42,005 bases of DNA, from contig NZ_CAJKIS010000019.1 in NCBI RefSeq assembly GCF_905200055.1, positions 1 to 42,005 of the forward strand, written 5' to 3'. The notes under the pieces were generated by a model. The model was given only the letters and a program-made list of their open reading frames with translations, was not told where the DNA came from and ran no database searches. Below, piece after piece: positions 32,133-39,597 of this stretch (positions are counted from its first letter, which is position 1; the number at the start of each line of letters is the position of its first letter). This DNA is from an uncultured Fusobacterium sp. GTDB lineage: Bacteria; Fusobacteriota; Fusobacteriia; Fusobacteriales; Fusobacteriaceae. The position numbers and the translations under genes were made by a program.

Positions 32133-33307
32133 TCTCCTATCTCCCCTTCTAGCATCTTATCAAAAAGCTCAAAAAATTCTTCTCCCATATCCTCTTTTAA
32201 CTCTTGATACTCTTTAAAACTTTGTAGATAATCTACCACTCTTTCCCTATCTAAAAACTCTTCCCAGTGACTAACAATCTCCTTTTCCACATCTTTTATA
32301 GAGTAATATCCATCTTCTCCCATATTTCTATCATATATAGAGTTAGGATATCTCAAATTTATATACCCTTTCAATGCTCCATTATTTTCAAGAATAGACT
32401 CTAACTCATTTACATTGACATAACCACTATCCTTTAATTTTACATTGATTATCACCAATTCTTCTCCAGTTAATTCTAAACTTTTTACAAAGGTTTCAAA
32501 CTCTGAAACTAAATTATCTTCATAAGTAAAATTCTCTTCAACTCTCTTTCTTGGTGAGATCTCAATAAATTTATACTCCTTTGTATCTGTATCAAAAAGT
32601 ATTCCACCCTTTGTGTTACTTCTCTCATTTAATACATTCCAAAACTCTAAAGAACCGGGAATAAAAAGTATTGGCTCATCTTTAGGGTACACAGAAAATG
32701 AGTGAAGATGTCCACCAGCTATATATATTGCCTTGTCCTTTAGTTTCTTTATTGAGCTTGTTGAAGCTAAACCACCAATAAATTCACTTCCACCACCTAT
32801 TGCAGTATGTACAAGAACAATATTTTTTTCATTTTCATCTAACTTTTCACTTAATTTTTCCAATACCTCATCAATAGCAAAACCAGGGTATCCCACTCCA
32901 TAGAAGTTCACATCACCTATTTTTATCTTTTCAAACTTATAATCCTTACCAGTAAAACTGTATTTTCCCCTTTTAACATAATCTTTTCTCTCTAAATAAC
33001 TTATCCAAGAGTTCACCTCATCATAACCACTTATATTATCATGATTTCCCTCAATAAGTAGCACATCTATCTTGGCATTTTTTAATTTAAGAAATGTTTT
33101 TTCACATCTTTCCAAAGTATCTGGAGTAAGCTCCTTCTTATCAAAAAGATCCCCTGCAATAAGCATCAAATCAACTTTTAATTCTATCCCCTTATCACAA
33201 ATCTGATCAAAGGCTCTAAAAAAATCAAGATATCTTTTTTGAGAAAACTCCCTTGTTCCAAAGGGTTTCTTCCCTAAATGTATATCTGAACAATGTAAAA
33301 TTTTCAT
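32129..33307 (-). CDS. sbcD: Exonuclease SbcD (Mre11-like)
   Basis: About 392 aa. The calcineurin-like phosphoesterase motifs appear in order: CSDIHLGKKPFG, GDLFDKKEL, EGNHDN, VHTAIGG and AGGHLHSF. It is the nuclease subunit working with SbcC, encoded next with ATGA overlap. The start at ATG 33307 is preferred over GTG at 33319 because GAGG lies upstream at useful distance and the family N-terminus is MKILHCSD. It begins one base beyond the upstream helicase-nuclease gene, so the three genes are one unit. Confidence 0.95.
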   Translation of the reverse strand: MKILHCSDIHLGKKPFGTREFSQKRYLDFFRAFDQICDKGIELKVDLMLIAGDLFDKKELTPDTLERCEKTFLKLKNAKIDVLLIEGNHDNISGYDEVNSWISYLERKDYVKRGKYSFTGKDYKFEKIKIGDVNFYGVGYPGFAIDEVLEKLSEKLDENEKNIVLVHTAIGGGSEFIGGLASTSSIKKLKDKAIYIAGGHLHSFSVYPKDEPILFIPGSLEFWNVLNERSNTKGGILFDTDTKEYKFIEISPRKRVEENFTYEDNLVSEFETFVKSLELTGEELVIINVKLKDSGYVNVNELESILENNGALKGYINLRYPNSIYDRNMGEDGYYSIKDVEKEIVSHWEEFLDRERVVDYLQSFKEYQELKEDMGEEFFELFDKMLEGEIGE

Positions 33308-33308
33308 C

Positions 33309-36149
33309 TTATTTATCACCTCTACAATAAGCTACAAATTCACACTTTTTACAACTTTCCTCTGAAAATGCTCTTCTTTCAAATCTCTTATCCAATATAT
33401 TTTTTACTATATTGTCAAATTCAACTTTTCCAATATCCAAGCTTTTTTCATCAGCCTCTACTTTAATTATAGAACCTTCTCCATCTCCTACATAATAAAT
33501 ATATAGTTCTATATCCTCATTTAAGTATTTTTTCTTTAAAATATATCCATAGATTTCAAGCTGTCTTTTATGTATATAGAAATTTTCACTTTCATATCCT
33601 TGGAATTTTCCTGTTTTAAAATCAATTAATTGTATCTTTCCATCTCTTTTTAAAATTAAGTCAACAATTCCTTCTAAAAGATAGTTATCCTCTACACTAT
33701 ATATTTTTTCCTCACTACTTAAAATATTTTTCCAATCATTTCCTATATATTCAATATATTTTTTTAACACTGTAAAAGCTCTATCTTTATCTACTTTTCT
33801 AATCAAAGCTCTTATGCTATTGTATAATCCATTACTACTTTTTTCTATAATATCTTTTACTATTTCATCATCAAAAATAGTATCTGGATTTTTTATCCCC
33901 TGTTTGTTGATTGCCTCTATACTTTGATGAACTAGCAATCCATAAGATATCTCATTTGTCTTTAAAGTTGCAAACTCATACTCTCTTAAAAATCTATATT
34001 TCAATGGGCACTCATCATACAAAAGAATATCCCTAGTATATGAAAAACTCTCTTTTAACTCTGTTCCACTGTGTTTGTCTATATCTAAATCTTTAAAATT
34101 CTCATCTGTAAAATATGGAATTGTTTCATATATAGGTCTAAAAGTTCTAGCAGGTATCTCCTTTCCACCAGATCTATTCTCTATACTTGTTAAAACAAGA
34201 AGATTTTTAGCCCTAGAAAATGCAGTATAGAACACTCTCCAAAAATCAAATCTCTCTCTTTGATCTTCTGGCTCAAACTCATTATATATCCCTGTAAGTT
34301 TTTCCAGCATCTCCTCATCTGCTTTATCTCTTATCAATGGATCATTTTCCAATGAACCAACTATTACAACAGGAAATTCAAGTCCTTTAGCTTGATGGAT
34401 AGTCATAAAAGATACAGCCCCTTTTGGAGTTTCTCCCTTATTTTCATACTCATCTAACTCCTCTTCAAAAAGAAGCTTCATATGTGTAATAAAAAAGTAT
34501 TTTAAAGTTCTTTCAATATTCTCCATAGTAAATTTTTCAAGTTTGCTTATAAATTCAAATTGCTTTAGTAGTTTAGAGAATAGCCCTAAATTATATGTTG
34601 CACTTGCATCTTTTGCCCCTTCAACCTCTAAATTAATTAAGTTTTTAAAAGTTTTAAAGGCAAATAGTGAATAGAAGATCTCTGAAAAATTATCCCTCTT
34701 CTCCTCACCAAAATTTAGATACTCTTTTCTTTTTTCCAAAAGCCAATTATATAATTCAACATCATCTAAAATTGTTCTCTCTTTCTTTAAAGTTCCAAGA
34801 CAATCTTTGTAATAAGCTACTGTTCTTCCTAAATAAACATTATCTAAAACATATGCTTTGGTTTGTGGAAAAACTGCAAGTAATGCTCCCATTACAAGCT
34901 TTATCTCCTTTTTATAGAAGAAAGTTTTTGAACGTGGTGAGTATACAGGGATCCCCCTTTCTTCAAGATAAGATCCTAAATCCTTTACCCTTGATGAACG
35001 AGTACTTTTAAACAGAAAAGCAACTTGACTATAATCCTCTATCTTCCCTGTTGTTTTCAATGTCTTTATAAACTTATATATATTCTCTTTCCAAGCTCTA
35101 TCTGAATTTCCACCTATACGAACAACCCCTGCTCTATCTGAATATTCTATCTCCTCTAGTGGCTCAATATTTTTTTCATATCTAAACCCTCTCCAGTTAA
35201 TAAGATTTATCCATCTGTTACAAAATGTAATTATATCTTTATGAGAACGATAGTTTTTATTTAAAATTATTGTTTTACATTGTACATCTGTAAATCTTGA
35301 AGGAAATTCAATAATATTTCTTACTGTTGCTCCTCTAAATCTGTATATTCCTTGATCATCATCACCTACTACACAGATATTTTTTCTCTTTTCTCCAATT
35401 AAAAATATTATCTTCTCTTGAATGATATTTGTATCTTGATACTCATCTATCATTATATACTCAATCTTCTCTTGAACCTCTATCAATACCTCTTCTTTTG
35501 TAGAGAGCATTCTATATATCTCTCTTTGAATTGAGGCAAAATCTAAAACATTATCCTCTATCAACAAATTTTCATATAATTTGTGAGCATCTCTTAAAAA
35601 AACTACCCTCTCATTACTATCATCTTTTATATAATCAAGAGTTCTTCCTGTTTCATTTATCTTATTCAACCAATATTTTAATTTTTTAGCTCTCTCCCAA
35701 GCATTTCTACAAAAATTATCTCCAGTAAAAAATTCATTGTATCCTTGAAGTTCCTTAAAATATTTAAGTTTACTATATATAAAGAAGTCTTGATCCATAT
35801 CTTCAAGAACTCTGTACCCCTCTTTAAAATTTGAAAATTCAATATATTCATCTATCAATCTTAAAAATATAGAGTGAAGTGTCCCTATATATATATTTCC
35901 AATATTTATCTTTTCATTGTGTTCATCTAGCCTTTTAGTTATTCTTCCAATTAGCTCCTTAGAGGCCCTATCTGTAAAAGTTGAAATAAGAATTTTCTCT
36001 GGAGCTACTTTTTTATTTACCAATAAGTTTAATGTTCTCTCAACTAAAACTCTAGTTTTTCCAGAACCTGCCCCTGCTATAATTAAAAGTGGTCCCTCTG
36101 TGCTTTCTACTGCTTTTCTTTGCTCTATATTCAAATCTATATTTTTCAT
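33309..36149 (-). CDS. UvrD/Rep-like helicase with C-terminal PD-(D/E)XK nuclease
   Basis: A 946-aa superfamily 1A helicase: Walker A AGAGSGKTR (25-33), motif II IDEYQDTN, motif III GDDDQGIYRFRGA, NYRS, motif V IHQAKGLEFPVVIVG and motif VI FYTAFSRAKN. The C-terminal part carries a RecB/Cas4-type nuclease core (EGIVDLIL...QLIDFKTGKFQG) and four cysteines (DECPLKYRF, then C933, C936 and C942 in CKKCEFVAYC), typical of an AddB-type [4Fe-4S] cluster. This suggests double-strand-end resection, in operon with sbcD and sbcC. It resembles AddA, but no addB is present here. Confidence 0.92.
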   Translation of the reverse strand: MKNIDLNIEQRKAVESTEGPLLIIAGAGSGKTRVLVERTLNLLVNKKVAPEKILISTFTDRASKELIGRITKRLDEHNEKINIGNIYIGTLHSIFLRLIDEYIEFSNFKEGYRVLEDMDQDFFIYSKLKYFKELQGYNEFFTGDNFCRNAWERAKKLKYWLNKINETGRTLDYIKDDSNERVVFLRDAHKLYENLLIEDNVLDFASIQREIYRMLSTKEEVLIEVQEKIEYIMIDEYQDTNIIQEKIIFLIGEKRKNICVVGDDDQGIYRFRGATVRNIIEFPSRFTDVQCKTIILNKNYRSHKDIITFCNRWINLINWRGFRYEKNIEPLEEIEYSDRAGVVRIGGNSDRAWKENIYKFIKTLKTTGKIEDYSQVAFLFKSTRSSRVKDLGSYLEERGIPVYSPRSKTFFYKKEIKLVMGALLAVFPQTKAYVLDNVYLGRTVAYYKDCLGTLKKERTILDDVELYNWLLEKRKEYLNFGEEKRDNFSEIFYSLFAFKTFKNLINLEVEGAKDASATYNLGLFSKLLKQFEFISKLEKFTMENIERTLKYFFITHMKLLFEEELDEYENKGETPKGAVSFMTIHQAKGLEFPVVIVGSLENDPLIRDKADEEMLEKLTGIYNEFEPEDQRERFDFWRVFYTAFSRAKNLLVLTSIENRSGGKEIPARTFRPIYETIPYFTDENFKDLDIDKHSGTELKESFSYTRDILLYDECPLKYRFLREYEFATLKTNEISYGLLVHQSIEAINKQGIKNPDTIFDDEIVKDIIEKSSNGLYNSIRALIRKVDKDRAFTVLKKYIEYIGNDWKNILSSEEKIYSVEDNYLLEGIVDLILKRDGKIQLIDFKTGKFQGYESENFYIHKRQLEIYGYILKKKYLNEDIELYIYYVGDGEGSIIKVEADEKSLDIGKVEFDNIVKNILDKRFERRAFSEESCKKCEFVAYCRGDK

Positions 36150-36222
36150 AATTTCAACTCCATTTTTTTAATTTATCATCTAAATAAATTATATCATAAA
36201 AAAATTTTTTTATATTTAATTG

Positions 36223-36251
36223 TTGAATTTTTATATAAATAGGACTATAAT
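36223..36251 (+). promoter_or_regulatory. Promoter of the 63-aa protein gene
   Basis: TTGAAT (36223-36228), 17-base spacer, TATAAT (36246-36251), 31 bases before the preferred ATG. Confidence 0.65.
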
Positions 36252-36282
36252 TAAGTTGCTGAAGACTTAGGAGATGGTTTTA

Positions 36283-36474
36283 ATGAAAGAACATAAATAC
36301 GTAAACTTTAGTCAAGAATACGATGTACACTACATCATCAATAAATACCCAAAAAAAGAACATGAGGCTGTTAAAGAGTATCTTGAAACTTTAAAAGGAC
36401 AAAAAACTCTTACTCATGATGACGTTTTTGCTCTTATTGAAAAAAATTTGAAATTCAAAAAAATAGCTAAATAG
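36283..36474 (+). CDS. Small basic protein of unknown function (63 aa)
   Basis: ATG at 36283 is preferred over 36274, since AGGAG directly abuts the latter but lies 9 bases before the former. The peptide begins MKEHKYVNFSQEYDVHYIIN, is rich in Lys, His and aromatics, and is predicted helical with no membrane segment. Good promoter, ribosome site and terminator indicate a real gene. Not recognised; the YPKKEHEAVKEYLETLKG segment could be checked against small DNA- or RNA-binding families. Confidence 0.75.
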   Translation: MKEHKYVNFSQEYDVHYIINKYPKKEHEAVKEYLETLKGQKTLTHDDVFALIEKNLKFKKIAK

Positions 36475-36522
36475 GTACTATTTGTTTATTTTATTGTTTT
36501 AAATTTAATATCTTCAGTACAA

Positions 36523-36560
36523 AAAAGAGCACTTGCAATTTTGCATTTGCTCTTTTTATT
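36523..36560. terminator. Bidirectional terminator
   Basis: Arms AAAGAGCA and TGCTCTTT with an inner TTGCAA/TTGCAT pairing, flanked by T runs on both strands. Lies between the 63-aa gene (+) and the unknown gene at 36578 (-). Confidence 0.8.
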
Positions 36561-36577
36561 TTACTATACTCCATTGA

Positions 36578-37219
36578 TTATCTTTTTTCATCTTCTCTTA
36601 AAACTTTTAAACTTGCCTCTATAAGTTCATTTTCTGAAATTTTTTCCTCAGCCATTTTTTCAAGAAAGCTTCCATCAAAAGTTTCTCCAGTAAAAAAATT
36701 TTCACAATAAGTTTTATTATCAATATATACTTGACTCATCAATGTTCCCTCTACTTGATTTTCTACTGAAGTTTCTCTAAGAATATTTTTCATAAAATTT
36801 CTTACCTTAGTTACTTTTCCATCTCTACTAACACTAACTATTACTAAATTGTTAGGAGCCCCTTTTGCTATTCCAAATATAGATTTTTCTCTACTGTCTT
36901 CTATCCAATCTTTTTCTGAAAAAAGATAGTCTATCTTTATTTTTCCATTTACAAATGAAATTTCAAAGTTTACTATTATTCCATCTCTTCTTGTTAAAAA
37001 AGCTATTACTTTTATCTTTTCATTTTCTAATCCTTTAATAATTATAAATTCATCTGCTCTTAATTCTGCATCTTTAAAAAAGCTTGAAATTTCTTTTCTT
37101 ATATTCTTATCTAATAACTTTGAACTCTCTATAAATTTAACTGTTTCTAATATCACATTAGGTTCCAATTTTTCTGTTAATTTAAGATATTCTCTAATAT
37201 CTTTATCTATCATTTTCAT
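36578..37219 (-). CDS. Unknown protein (213 aa)
   Basis: Soluble protein. Alternating beta-like segments (DEFIIIKGLENEKIKVIAFL, GIIVNFEISFVNGKIKIDYLF) follow a helical N-terminus, and the C-terminus is helical. No catalytic motif recognised and no signal peptide. ATG has AGGAGG 5 bases upstream. It is last of three leftward genes (38670 to 36578) spaced 26 and 15 bases apart, likely one operon. A single Cys (near 174). Function not inferable. Confidence 0.8.
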   Translation of the reverse strand: MKMIDKDIREYLKLTEKLEPNVILETVKFIESSKLLDKNIRKEISSFFKDAELRADEFIIIKGLENEKIKVIAFLTRRDGIIVNFEISFVNGKIKIDYLFSEKDWIEDSREKSIFGIAKGAPNNLVIVSVSRDGKVTKVRNFMKNILRETSVENQVEGTLMSQVYIDNKTYCENFFTGETFDGSFLEKMAEEKISENELIEASLKVLREDEKR

Positions 37220-37234
37220 AATTTCCTCCTCATT

Positions 37235-37927
37235 TTAAAAAATATCATTTAATGTAAATTCTTTCCAATTTTCACCATAATATAATTTTTGTAATTTACT
37301 ATTTCTTAATTTATATTTTTCATTTCTTTTCATTTTTATTCTGCTTATTCTATTATCTTCACTAATTAATTTTCTTGCACTTCTAACTTTTTCTATCTTT
37401 TCATATAAATTATACATATTATCAATATATGAATGAGTTATCGTTTCATCGAATAATATATTTGCATACTCTTCACCATATCTTGGTTGCCACTCTTCTT
37501 CTAACTTTAATATTAATTTTCTTTCTAGGTCTAATAATTCAAATGCTATTTGCATATCAATACTTTCCTTTATTATTTCATCATTTGAATACTCTATTAA
37601 TTTATAATTATAACTATCAGACAAAAAATAATAGAGTTTTTCCTCTTTTTCAATTATTTTTTCTATTCTTTCACTTAATTTATTGCCTATACGATTCTTA
37701 GAAAAATAATATTTAAGTTCAAATTTATCATTTAAAGTTTTTATATCTTTGACTATATACTCTTTTAAATCATTTATATACTCTTCCCTTGCTTTTAACA
37801 ATTCTCTACACATTTTTCTTCTTATTGAATCTAAAAAGTAATAATCATAATCTCTTTCTGCTATTTTTTCTATATCTTCCCATGTAAAAGCATTCAGCAC
37901 ATTTTTATATTCATCATAAAAATACAT
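37235..37927 (-). CDS. Unknown Lys/Glu/Tyr-rich protein (230 aa)
   Basis: Predicted almost entirely helical and highly charged, with many Tyr and Asn (YFYDEYKNVLNAFTWEDIEK at the start, MKRNEKYKLRNSKLQKLYYG near the end). No membrane segment, signal or recognised motif. GGAG lies 8 bases before the ATG. Middle gene of a three-gene unit. Composition (very AT-rich codons, Lys/Tyr/Ile bias) is more extreme than the housekeeping neighbours, which may indicate a faster-evolving or acquired gene. Confidence 0.75.
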   Translation of the reverse strand: MYFYDEYKNVLNAFTWEDIEKIAERDYDYYFLDSIRRKMCRELLKAREEYINDLKEYIVKDIKTLNDKFELKYYFSKNRIGNKLSERIEKIIEKEEKLYYFLSDSYNYKLIEYSNDEIIKESIDMQIAFELLDLERKLILKLEEEWQPRYGEEYANILFDETITHSYIDNMYNLYEKIEKVRSARKLISEDNRISRIKMKRNEKYKLRNSKLQKLYYGENWKEFTLNDIF

Positions 37928-37953
37928 CTTATCAACTCCAACTAAATATTTTA

Positions 37954-38670
37954 TTATAACAAACCAAATTCATCATTATCAAACTCATCTTCTATCAAAT
38001 AAAAATCCAACTCTTTTATATGATATCTGCTATTTCTTATATCTAAATCCTTTTGTTTGTAGACATCATTTATCTCTTTATATAGATCTATAACACTATT
38101 TTTATATTTCCAAAATTTCTCTTCATTTCTAAATATTATCTCTACATACTCTTCTCCAGATAATGAATGATACTTTTCTAGTATATTTTCTGCTTCCTTC
38201 TCTAATTCTGTTTCTCTCCAATGATTTTTTATACCTAAAACCTTATCAATAGCTAGATCAAATTTTACTTTCTCCAATATATCCTCTGTATATCCATATA
38301 AATACTCTTTTTTACAACAAACCTCTATAAATTCTTCTTTATCATAGAAGTTTTTTATTTTAGATGCAATCTTTTCTTCTATCTCTTTAAAATATTGTTT
38401 TTCAAGTTCCTCTATTTTAATTTCATATTGAACTCTTATAACCTCTCTCTTCTCACTATTATTTTCCATTTGATACCATTTATATTTTTTAGTTTTTTCT
38501 CTTAACTTAGCTTCTCTTTCAAGTTGTGCCATCTCTTGCATCTCTCCATAATAATAATCCATTTCATCATAAGTATTATTACTACTATTCACACTTAAAC
38601 TATCCCAATCTACATCTGCCCCCATTGATTCTGCATATTGTAGCTCCTCTATAATATCATCTATATCCAT
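37954..38670 (-). CDS. Unknown acidic helical protein (238 aa)
   Basis: Acidic N-terminus (MDIDDIIEELQYAESMGADV) and a low-complexity Asp/Tyr stretch (YDEMDYYYGEM) precede a long charged helical region and an acidic end (EDEFDNDEFGLL). Two adjacent cysteines (EVCCKK) are the only notable residues. GGGAGG 5 bases before ATG. First gene of the unit, transcribed away from the Cas6-like gene across a 177-base gap. It has a broadly similar helical make-up to the next gene, but I cannot align them convincingly. Function unknown. Confidence 0.75.
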   Translation of the reverse strand: MDIDDIIEELQYAESMGADVDWDSLSVNSSNNTYDEMDYYYGEMQEMAQLEREAKLREKTKKYKWYQMENNSEKREVIRVQYEIKIEELEKQYFKEIEEKIASKIKNFYDKEEFIEVCCKKEYLYGYTEDILEKVKFDLAIDKVLGIKNHWRETELEKEAENILEKYHSLSGEEYVEIIFRNEEKFWKYKNSVIDLYKEINDVYKQKDLDIRNSRYHIKELDFYLIEDEFDNDEFGLL

Positions 38671-38807
38671 ATTTACCTCCCTTTTTCATTATGTTTAAAT
38701 AATACACTAAATAAACTACAATTTTTTTAAATTCTTACCTTTTTTTATATTTTATCTAATAATATGTTTAAAATTAAAAATAGATGCTATTATCTAATTA
38801 TTTATGT

Positions 38808-38813
38808 TATACT
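38808..38813 (+). promoter_or_regulatory. Possible -10 box of the Cas6-like gene
   Basis: TATACT, 34 bases before the preferred ATG, with no good -35 match at the usual distance. Its presence inside the longer possible reading from 38764 argues that the shorter start is right. Confidence 0.4.
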
Positions 38814-38847
38814 TACAATATATAGAAATATAAAGGAGAATAGATCT

Positions 38848-39486
38848 ATGAAAAAAGTAGATATAATTTTAAAAACAGATAAAAAATTTAAAAATAATGC
38901 TTCTGAGGGGTTGAGAGGATACTGTGGTAACTATTTTAAAAATATAGTGCAATTCCATAACCACCTTGATGAAATTTCATTTAATTATGATTTTTCATAT
39001 ATTCAATATAGAGTAATTGATGGTCAATTAGCTATAATGGGAATAGATACAGGAGCTGATATACTTTTAGAACATATTGAAGAGTTAAAAAGTATAAAAT
39101 TAGGAGATGAAATAGTAGAAGTTACTCCTGAAATAACAATTACTTTTCCTACTCCAGAAGTAACTGATAAAATATATAGATATAAATTTGAAACTCTTTG
39201 GTTTGCATTAAACGATACAAATTATAAAAAATATATTAAAGGAGAGTTCTCTCTTGATAATCAGTTAAGAAATAATATTTTAGAGTTTTTTAAAATGTGT
39301 AAAATATGGGTAGATAAGAAAATTATTGCTAAAGGAGAATTTAAAGAAGAAAGAATTATAAAAAAAGATACTGAAATTTTAGTCTTTTCTGGTGAATTTG
39401 AAACAAATGCACTGCTCCCAGATAATATCTGTTTAGGAAAGAGAAAAAGTATTGGACTTGGACGTATTAAAAGAATAAATAAATAG
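38848..39486 (+). CDS. cas6: Stand-alone Cas6-like RNA endonuclease
   Basis: About 212 aa. The N-terminal half matches Cas6b-type RAMP proteins: EGLRGYCGNYFKN, then FHNHLDE and a strand-rich FSYIQYRVIDGQLAIMGID followed by LG-x-E. The pair H37 and H39 (HNH) sits where Cas6b enzymes have catalytic histidines. The C-terminus ends in the glycine-rich loop LLPDNICLGKRKSIGLGRIK, the Cas6 G-loop pattern. Cas6 cuts CRISPR precursor RNA, but no array or other cas gene is in this window. ATG 38848 is chosen over 38764 because AGGAG lies 9 bases before it and the family N-terminus starts there. Confidence 0.78.
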   Translation: MKKVDIILKTDKKFKNNASEGLRGYCGNYFKNIVQFHNHLDEISFNYDFSYIQYRVIDGQLAIMGIDTGADILLEHIEELKSIKLGDEIVEVTPEITITFPTPEVTDKIYRYKFETLWFALNDTNYKKYIKGEFSLDNQLRNNILEFFKMCKIWVDKKIIAKGEFKEERIIKKDTEILVFSGEFETNALLPDNICLGKRKSIGLGRIKRINK

Positions 39487-39517
39487 TATATTCTAAATTT
39501 TTTTATTTTAACAATTT

Positions 39518-39556
39518 AAAAAATGCCAAAAAGAACAAATCTTTTTGGCATTTTTT
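39518..39556. terminator. Bidirectional terminator
   Basis: AAATGCCAAAAAG (39520-39532) and CTTTTTGGCATTT (39541-39553), a perfect 13-base stem flanked by T runs on both strands. Separates the convergent Cas6-like and EF-G-like genes. Confidence 0.88.
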
Positions 39557-39597
39557 TCTAGAGTCATTTAATTACTTATAATAACTTATATACTATT

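Noticed and set aside
36274..36474. Start at 36274 for the small basic protein
   Set aside because: The AGGAG ribosome site touches that ATG, leaving no spacing. The ATG at 36283 is correctly placed.
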